A stretch of DNA of 64,000 nucleotides. It comes from Pyrinomonadaceae bacterium (lineage in GTDB: Bacteria; Acidobacteriota; Blastocatellia; Pyrinomonadales; Pyrinomonadaceae). A program made the translations under genes and the position numbers. Each line of letters starts with the position of its first letter. Within the stretch, counting starts at the first letter, position 1. A model generated the notes under the pieces. It did not search any database. It worked only from the letters and a program-made list of their open reading frames with translations, and was not told where the DNA came from. The stretch spans positions 310,001 through 374,000 of the forward strand of contig JACMJZ010000012.1 in NCBI GenBank assembly GCA_014380365.1. The letters are read 5' to 3'. Positions 58,657 through 64,000 of this stretch are shown one piece after another.

Positions 58657-60042
58657 ATGTCATTGTCATCCCGCCGCATACTCGTTGTTGACTCCAATGC
58701 CGACAGCGGTGAAGCACTCAAACAACAAATCGCATCATGGGGCTACGAAGTAATCCTCGAAGGCAGTTCCCCGAGTATTGATTCCATTCTTAAAACTGAC
58801 CCGGCGGTAATAATCGACAGCTCAACTCTGATCTCCGGCGACGGCTTCGATGTCCTGCGCCACGTCAAAACGTATCAGACCGGTATTCCGGTGATCCTGC
58901 TGGCTGAACGCGGCTCCATCGAGCTGGCTGTTCGTGCGATTCAGGACGAGGGCGCTTATCACTATTTCGAAAAACCCGTCGACGCCAATAAGCTTCGCGT
59001 AGTGTTGGATCGGGCGGTGGAACTTAACGAGGCGAAGAGGGAAAATGAGCGGCTTCGACGCCAGTTGCAGGAGCGCGGAACCTTTGGTGAGTTGATTGGC
59101 AACTCGGCCCCGATGCGCGAAATATATTCCCTCATCGAACAAGTCGCTCCGTCGTCCGCGTCCGTCTTAATCACCGGCGAATCCGGCACTGGAAAAGAAT
59201 TGGTCGCGCGCACCATTCATCAGCTCAGCCCCCGCCGCGATAAGCCCTTCATCGGTATCAACTGTTCCGCGATCCCCGAAACCTTGATGGAGTCCGAACT
59301 CTTCGGCCACGAGAAGGGCGCTTTCACCGGCGCGGCGTCGCGGCGACAGGGCTGTTTTGAACTGGCGGATGGCGGCACGCTCCTGCTGGATGAAATTGCC
59401 GAGATGCCGGAGCTCTTGCAGGCAAAACTTCTACGCGTGATCGAGGAAAGATCGCTGCGCCGTTTGGGCAGCCGCAAGGAAGTGGGAATTGACGTTCGTC
59501 TGCTGGCTGCGACGAACAAAAACCCTGAGGAGGCGGTGGCCAAAGGGAGGTTGCGCGAGGACCTGCTCTACCGTCTTAACGTTTTCCGACTTCAACTGCC
59601 CGCCCTGAAAGATCGTAAAGATGATCTACCTTTATTGGCGCAGTATTTGGTGGAGAAACTCGCCGAGCGACACGGGCGGCCGGCGCGCTTCCTCAGCCCT
59701 GCGGCGCTCACCGCATTGCAGTTTCATGCCTGGCCCGGAAACGTGCGCGAACTCCGAAACGTGATCGAGCGCGCGGTGATCATCTGCTCCGGCGATCAAA
59801 TCGAACGTCACCACTTCGCTCCCTACCCCATCGATCAGCGCGAGCGGCATCGAAACGAAGACACGATTACCTTGCCGGTCGGCACACCACTCGAAGAAGT
59901 CGAGCGCCAGATGCTGATGCGCACGTTGCAGAAGACAAAGAACAACAAAACCCGCGCCGCGGAGTTACTCGGCATCAGCCTCAAGACCCTCCACAACAAA
60001 CTCAACCTCTACCGCGAACGTGGCCAACTCGATGAAGAGTGA
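58657..60042 (+). CDS. NtrC-type sigma-54-dependent response regulator
   Basis: 461 residues from the ATG at 58657. Receiver (1-120): phospho-acceptor Asp54 (VIIDSS) and Lys in FEKPVD are kept, but the usual acidic pair (DD) at the start is DS (VVDSN), which may weaken metal binding. AAA+ domain: Walker A GESGTGKE, GAFTGA loop intact, Walker B LLLDEIAEM, sensor R. C-terminal Fis-type helix-turn-helix (TRAAELLGISLKTLHNKL). It activates sigma-54 promoters elsewhere. Its own kinase is not adjacent. Confidence 0.94.
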   Translation: MSLSSRRILVVDSNADSGEALKQQIASWGYEVILEGSSPSIDSILKTDPAVIIDSSTLISGDGFDVLRHVKTYQTGIPVILLAERGSIELAVRAIQDEGAYHYFEKPVDANKLRVVLDRAVELNEAKRENERLRRQLQERGTFGELIGNSAPMREIYSLIEQVAPSSASVLITGESGTGKELVARTIHQLSPRRDKPFIGINCSAIPETLMESELFGHEKGAFTGAASRRQGCFELADGGTLLLDEIAEMPELLQAKLLRVIEERSLRRLGSRKEVGIDVRLLAATNKNPEEAVAKGRLREDLLYRLNVFRLQLPALKDRKDDLPLLAQYLVEKLAERHGRPARFLSPAALTALQFHAWPGNVRELRNVIERAVIICSGDQIERHHFAPYPIDQRERHRNEDTITLPVGTPLEEVERQMLMRTLQKTKNNKTRAAELLGISLKTLHNKLNLYRERGQLDEE

Positions 60043-60113
60043 CACCTGCTCCTAAACCGGCAACTTCTTGTTTTTGGGTTGAATAAGATATTAGGCGCGA
60101 CAGCGGCAGCTGA

Positions 60114-60521
60114 CTATGTCTTAGCCTTGGTCGTAAACAACCTCAACACTAGCCATGCGAGTAGGTACACGACCGCAATCGCTATCAGTGCGTAAAACGG
60201 GATAACGACAAACACGAGCGCGGAAGTCGATGATTCAGAGTTGAAGATTGAAGCCCAGTAAACCAGGACTGACGAGGCGGCGACTAAAATTGAGGTAAGA
60301 AGAATCGCAACGCGAGCAGCAGGTGAGAGTCCCTTCCGGTGAATATAAAAAGTCAGGACGATTAGGACAACGAAGGGGAGACCTACCCATGCGTAGAAGC
60401 CTAACGTGAAAAGAAGGTCAGCGAGGCTGCCGATAGGAGAGGTAGTAGAACCCATGATGCCGAAGGTGACAACGGCACCCAGGACATTGATGATCATTCC
60501 GATGTTTCTCAAGCTCTTCAT
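60114..60521 (-). CDS. Small integral membrane protein of unknown function
   Basis: 135 residues from the ATG at 60521, four membrane helices (~5-25, 33-55, 67-87 and 99-125), basic inner ends (HRKG, TTKAKT). No family recognised. It stands alone between the sigma-54 activator and array 2. Confidence 0.6.
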   Translation of the reverse strand: MKSLRNIGMIINVLGAVVTFGIMGSTTSPIGSLADLLFTLGFYAWVGLPFVVLIVLTFYIHRKGLSPAARVAILLTSILVAASSVLVYWASIFNSESSTSALVFVVIPFYALIAIAVVYLLAWLVLRLFTTKAKT

Positions 60522-60699
60522 GTTCTTCAACGGTTCCACAGATAGCCGCCCAACCCTCGGCATCAGCGGCGCAACGTGCGAATGTAAGGAGGCATGCTGA
60601 TCCCAACCTTCTCAGGTCTGGATTCGTGAGCGCAAGCTCATGAAGATCCACTCAGCGTGCGCAAGCCGCCGTACAGCGCGTGAGAGCCCCGATTCGGAA

Positions 60700-61085
60700 G
60701 GCACAATCTTCCATTCAGCAGTACAAACTCGCAATTAAGCCGTGCAAACTCTCCATTTATTGGTGCACAGACTTGATTCAGCCGTGCAAACTCTCCATTC
60801 GTTTGTGCATAGACTCGATTCAGCGGTACAAACTCGCCATTCAGCGGTACAAACTCGCCATTCAGCGGTACAAACTCGCCATTCAGCGGCGCAAAGTCTC
60901 CATTCAGCCGTGCAAACTCTCCATTCAGCCGTGCAAAGTTCCGATTCAGCGGCGCAAAGTCTCCATTCAGCCGTGCAAACTTTCCATTCAAGCGCGCAAA
61001 ATCTCCATTCATCGGTGCAGAATCTCCATTCAGCTGTGCAAAGTCTCCATTCAGCGGTGCAAACTCACCACTCAGTGCTGCAAAG
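60700..61085. repeat. 21-bp tandem array 2 (about 18 units)
   Basis: Units like ATTCAGCGGTACAAACTCGC(C) and ATTCAGCCGTGCAAACTCTC(C). As in array 1 the period is 21 and most frames on both strands stay open (heptads NGEFARL on minus, HSAVQTL on plus); no ribosome site supports translation. On the minus strand the units contain TTTGCACGGCTG, matching the array 1 core. The remaining 60522-61273 stretch shows no gene. Confidence 0.9.
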
Positions 61086-61273
61086 TCTGCTGCAACCTTT
61101 ACCAGGACCGCGCCATTTGCTCAATAAAATGCGCTTTTCTCTATCCTGATGCTTCGCCGCGCCCCGCTCCACCCAAAGCGTTATGCTGCCGCAACGCTTC
61201 TCGGGCTTAGGACAACCTTCGAACTACCCTGGCTGGATTAGCCGGACTTCTGCGCGAGCCTAAGGGTGAAACC

Positions 61274-61393
61274 TTAAGCACCGGCTCGAATACACCTATG
61301 CGCTGCGCTAGCGACGCTCGGAATGCCGAGTGATCGCGCGTTTCTGAGAAGAGCGACTTTGTTAAGGTTGACACTGAGCTTCGTCAACGCCAT
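61274..61393 (-). pseudogene. pdxJ: Truncated pdxJ (pyridoxine 5'-phosphate synthase) N-terminus
   Basis: 39 codons: MALTKLSVNLNKVALLRNAR then SLGIPSVASAAHRCIRAGA and a stop. This matches the first strand and helix of PdxJ (LSVN.NK.A.LRN.R...P.....A..C..AGA), where HGITVHPRPD would follow. Everything after the AGA is lost. A complete PdxJ is about 240 residues. It begins 66 bases after the glycoside-hydrolase-like gene, from what looks like its native start, and ends near array 2. Confidence 0.7.
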
Positions 61394-61458
61394 GCCATCG
61401 TGCCTCTTGATCACGTTCCATTCTTGAGCCGGGCCTCCGCCGGACAGCCGCGCCGGCC

Positions 61459-62547
61459 TCACGGGAAGGCGGTGTCGCGGGCGGCATCGTTCAGAGCCTT
61501 GATGACGGGCCGGTTGAAATCGAGAATAGCGCCGTCGTCCGTGCCGCCGTTCGGGTAGGTCTGCTTGGTGGCGTAGTGCAGCCCCTCCGCGAAGGCGGCC
61601 GTGGACCACTCAATGATGTTGGCGCGCGTCCTGTTGACGTCGTGCACGCCGTCGTCGTCGATGATGAGCGGCGGGACGGTCGTGATCCCGAGGTAAGTTT
61701 TGGCGCGTTGGGCGGCCGCCTTGATCCTGAGTACCCTCAGATCGTCGCTCACCCACTCGCCCGAGTGGAAATCGAAATAGGTCGGAACTAGTTTCGCCGG
61801 GCAGGTGCTGAAAATCCTCTCCTCGTTGTCGCCCACGCCCACCCCGTTCTTCCCAGTGCTCGTCCCGACGTGCGCTGTCGGGTCCACCCGCAGAATCTCG
61901 GCCTTGATGACGTTCATCCATGCAGCCAGTTGGCAGTTGTCATCCTTCACGCAGGTCGACCCCTCCATGCGCAGCTCGTTGCCGATCTCGTAGATGACCT
62001 TCGGGCGGCCCTTGAGCCGGCCGACGATGGCGGCCGTCAGTTGCTTCTGCCGCGCGAGCTGCGCCGGCACGGCAGGTGTCGGATGGAAGAACGTCTTCAG
62101 CCTCTGGCATTTGCTCGCCGCGCGGTTGGGCACGAGGACGGGCGGGAGCAGTTCCGGCACCTCCGGCTTCAGCGAACCCGGGTTCCCGTCGGGCGTCGCG
62201 ATGGCGTGGAAATGGAAGATCGAGACCTGCACCCAGAAGTTCGACTGCTGCGCGCTGTCCACCAGGTCTTCGAGGTTTTTCAGGAAGGCTGGGTTGACGA
62301 CGATCTGCGAGGGCGTGGTCGGAGTCTTCGCGAAGAGCGGGATGGCGCGGTTCGCCGGCAGGCCCTCCTTCCGCGAGTGCCTGAAGCAGATCACGCGGAC
62401 GAGGTTGATTTTTCCAAGCTTTAATTCTTGGCGGATGGTCTTGAAGAAGTCGAGGCCGGCGGCGTTCTGGCGCCGCCCGAGCAACTTGTCAAAGCAAAGG
62501 TTGTAGGCCCCGTAGCCCACCAGCCGTCGGGGAAGAGGTTCTGCCAT
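61459..62547 (-). CDS. TIM-barrel glycoside-hydrolase-like protein (clan GH-A type)
   Basis: 362 residues; AGGAG lies eight bases before the ATG. The sequence YEIGNELRMEG holds the Asn-Glu pair of GH-A acid/base residues at the end of strand 4, after FWVQVSIFHFHA (strand 3); VGTSTGKNG and YFDFHSGEW fit strands 5-6. A nucleophile Glu near strand 7 is not clear: the place reads LIIDDDGVHD. No signal peptide. Strong third-position G/C makes it look like the set at 1-8.3 kb and unlike its neighbours, and the gene lies beside a broken pdxJ, so it may be a late arrival. Confidence 0.7.
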   Translation of the reverse strand: MAEPLPRRLVGYGAYNLCFDKLLGRRQNAAGLDFFKTIRQELKLGKINLVRVICFRHSRKEGLPANRAIPLFAKTPTTPSQIVVNPAFLKNLEDLVDSAQQSNFWVQVSIFHFHAIATPDGNPGSLKPEVPELLPPVLVPNRAASKCQRLKTFFHPTPAVPAQLARQKQLTAAIVGRLKGRPKVIYEIGNELRMEGSTCVKDDNCQLAAWMNVIKAEILRVDPTAHVGTSTGKNGVGVGDNEERIFSTCPAKLVPTYFDFHSGEWVSDDLRVLRIKAAAQRAKTYLGITTVPPLIIDDDGVHDVNRTRANIIEWSTAAFAEGLHYATKQTYPNGGTDDGAILDFNRPVIKALNDAARDTAFP

Positions 62548-62817
62548 TTGGTTATCTCCTTCTGAGTAAGGGGTCGGCCTTCTGAAAATCTTGCGAAGCC
62601 GACGGGTTGAGATCGTAGCCCAGCGGGCCGCGCCTTAGAAAAGACCCGACCGGGGACGCGCCGATGGGTTCAAACTCCAAGATCCAAGGGCCCGCCAGAG
62701 CAATTCAACTAAACAACTAAACAGTATACGGCGGATCTGAGGCTTGGTACGAATTTGGCAGGATTATCCAAAGCCGTACTTGCACGCAGGCATTGCGGAT
62801 GATATTCATCGCTGGCA
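62548..62817. other. Gene-free stretch between divergent genes
   Basis: About 270 bases that must hold promoters for the glycoside-hydrolase-like gene (minus) and the alkaline-phosphatase-superfamily gene (plus). I see no repeat and no clear promoter. Confidence 0.4.
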
Positions 62818-63717
62818 ATGTCAGTGCTGCTTTTCTTTATTGATGGCCTGGGAATTGGGACGCGTGGCCCGCAGAACTCCCTCGATGGCCTTGAAGGCGC
62901 GGAACCGCTGGCGATTTTTCAAGGTGAGGAACCGGCGACGATTTACGACGGAATTGTTGTTCCCACTGACGCATGCCTCGGAGTTGAAGGCCGGCCGCAG
63001 AGCGCGTCCGGACAAACGACGATCCTCACCGGGGTCAACGTGCCGGCGCGACTCGGTTATCACAAACAAGGCTTTCCCAACAGCGCCATGCTCGAGATAC
63101 TTCGTGAGCAGTCAATCTTCCGGCAACTGGCCAAAGCCGGAATCGAACCAATTACATTTGCGAACACGTACACTCAGAAGTTTTTTGATGAGCGTCCGCG
63201 CTGGGTTTCGGCAACGACGGCGGCACTGGAGGCGGCCGGGGTGCCCTTCCGAAGAGTTGCAGATCTAAAGGCTGGACGCGCTGTCTTCCATGATTTTACG
63301 AATGCGATGCTGATTGAGCGAAACGAGGACGTTGCGCCGCGGACCGCCGAGGAAGCTGCTGTCGTGCTCGCGAGTATTGCGGGGGAAAATCGCTTTACAC
63401 TCTACGAGTATTTCATCACCGATAAGGTCGGGCATTTGCAGGATATGCCTCTGGCTAAAGCTGTTCTGCTCAATCTCGCGAAGTTAGTTCGTGAGGTCTT
63501 GAAACGGATTGATTTGAGTCGCACTTCCGTTATACTGACCAGCGATCACGGCAACATCGAAGATTTATCTACACGCAATCACACGCTGAATAAAGTCCCA
63601 ACCATTATCTGGGGCGCGAATAAAGAAGTCATAGCGAAGCGTATCAGGACTCTCGCAGACATAACACCGGCCATAGTTACAGCATTGACGGAGAATGCTG
63701 CAGCGGCAGAATACTAG
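62818..63717 (+). CDS. Alkaline-phosphatase-superfamily metalloenzyme (iPGM-like)
   Basis: 299 residues. FIDGLGIG (first metal Asp), SASGQTTILTG (nucleophile Ser/Thr), ITDKVGH (Asp/His) and TSDHGNIEDLSTRNHT (Asp-His and His) are the metal-site blocks of the superfamily that includes phosphoglycerate mutase and phosphopentomutase. It is much shorter than true iPGM (~510) and lacks its insert domain, so the substrate is unknown. Cytoplasmic. Confidence 0.85.
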   Translation: MSVLLFFIDGLGIGTRGPQNSLDGLEGAEPLAIFQGEEPATIYDGIVVPTDACLGVEGRPQSASGQTTILTGVNVPARLGYHKQGFPNSAMLEILREQSIFRQLAKAGIEPITFANTYTQKFFDERPRWVSATTAALEAAGVPFRRVADLKAGRAVFHDFTNAMLIERNEDVAPRTAEEAAVVLASIAGENRFTLYEYFITDKVGHLQDMPLAKAVLLNLAKLVREVLKRIDLSRTSVILTSDHGNIEDLSTRNHTLNKVPTIIWGANKEVIAKRIRTLADITPAIVTALTENAAAAEY

Positions 63718-63734
63718 TCCAGTGAGAAGTCGGC

Positions 63735-63797
63735 AGTTCAGAGTTCAGCCTTCAGGCTGCGATTGGCGCCGCAAGCTAAAGCTTGAACTCTAAACTA
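63735..63797. repeat. Palindromic repeat family B, copy 3
   Basis: AGTTCAGAGTTCAGCCTTCA and, inverted, GCTAAAGCTTGAACTCTAAACT. It separates the metalloenzyme gene from the transporter gene. Confidence 0.85.
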
Positions 63798-63817
63798 CCT
63801 GACTGCCAACCCGAGAT

Positions 63818-64000
63818 ATGACTACCCAACAAGATCAGCTACCCAACCCAAGACTCACGATCGACAAAAACAATCCACGCGAAGTCTTCGGTTGGAAGAT
63901 GTACGACTGGGCAAACTCCGCCTTTTCCACAACCATCGTCGGCGCGCTTTTCGGTCCTTATCTGACCGAAATTACGCAGCGCGCCGTTGGCGAAAACGGC
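63818..64000 (+). CDS. UMF1-type MFS transporter, partial (5' end only)
   Basis: The first 61 codons are present; the gene runs off the right edge. A polar N-terminus is followed by REVFGWKMYDWANSAFSTTI, the characteristic first part of UMF1/Atg22-like MFS transporters (DWANS.F.T). Substrate unknown. Confidence 0.85.
   Translation, partial: MTTQQDQLPNPRLTIDKNNPREVFGWKMYDWANSAFSTTIVGALFGPYLTEITQRAVGENG

Noticed and set aside
60700-61085. CRISPR array
   Set aside because: Contiguous 21-bp units with scattered substitutions, no spacers.
60638-61210. Heptapeptide-repeat frames in array 2 (NGEFARL on minus, HSAVQTL on plus)
   Set aside because: Same reason as for array 1; treated as DNA repeat.
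62744-63268. 174-codon plus-strand frame overlapping the metalloenzyme start
   Set aside because: It is out of phase with the well-supported metalloenzyme gene and has no family likeness.

Overview
The window reads as a chromosomal piece of an Acidobacteriota bacterium, most likely of the Blastocatellia type. The reasons are two VWFA-related proteins of the acidobacterial kind, a PEP-CTERM protein, a Gram-negative KDO/LPS gene set, and a dense population of short palindromic repeats between genes. The lineage is inferred from gene content only.

Left part (1-11.0 kb): an accessory region ending at tRNA-Leu(GAG). It holds a three-gene minus-strand set: a ComEC-like metallo-beta-lactamase hydrolase, an unknown 470-residue protein, and a giant protein of more than 1770 residues. 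The giant opens with a laminin-IV-like domain, continues with fibronectin-III-like and many beta-rich segments, and runs off the left edge. Then come a family 9 glycosyltransferase, an IS256 transposase remnant, a HigBA-type toxin-antitoxin pair with an apparently leaderless promoter, and tRNA-like debris.

11.0-17.8 kb: the glycolytic block gap-pgk-tpiA followed by secG, all on the minus strand, interrupted by a DUF4062/STAND ATPase/TPR gene that resembles a defence or signalling protein.

18-35 kb: a TolC-like protein, glycosyltransferase 2, prepilin peptidase, a sensor kinase carrying an in-frame repeat, a DUF5995 protein, a PEP-CTERM protein, an 11-copy 21-bp tandem array, a metallophosphoesterase, a UbiD decarboxylase, an M16 peptidase pair (one active, one without the zinc motif), a lipoprotein, an FHA protein, an M23 peptidase and tRNA-Gly(CCC).

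35.6-45.8 kb: the CMP-KDO supply set (kdsC, kdsA, kdsB, with pyrG for CTP), interleaved with a degenerate M1-like peptidase, a TIR protein and a Ser/Thr kinase. The last two share the same C-terminal tail design.

45.8-54.3 kb: two VWFA proteins, a cystathionine gamma-synthase/lyase, a PP2C phosphatase, NfeD, proline dehydrogenase and an HD-domain protein. 54.5-60.0 kb: the haem set ccsA/hemX-hemA-hemC-hemD and a sigma-54 activator. 60-64 kb: a second 21-bp array, a truncated pdxJ, a TIM-barrel glycoside-hydrolase-like gene, an alkaline-phosphatase-superfamily enzyme and the start of a UMF1-type transporter.

Across the window at least a dozen kinds of palindromic intergenic repeat occur, five of them in two or more copies. 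Several sit exactly on gene ends, so the repeat arm supplies the stop codon or last codons (tpiA, hemD, metB-like, kdsB, HD protein).
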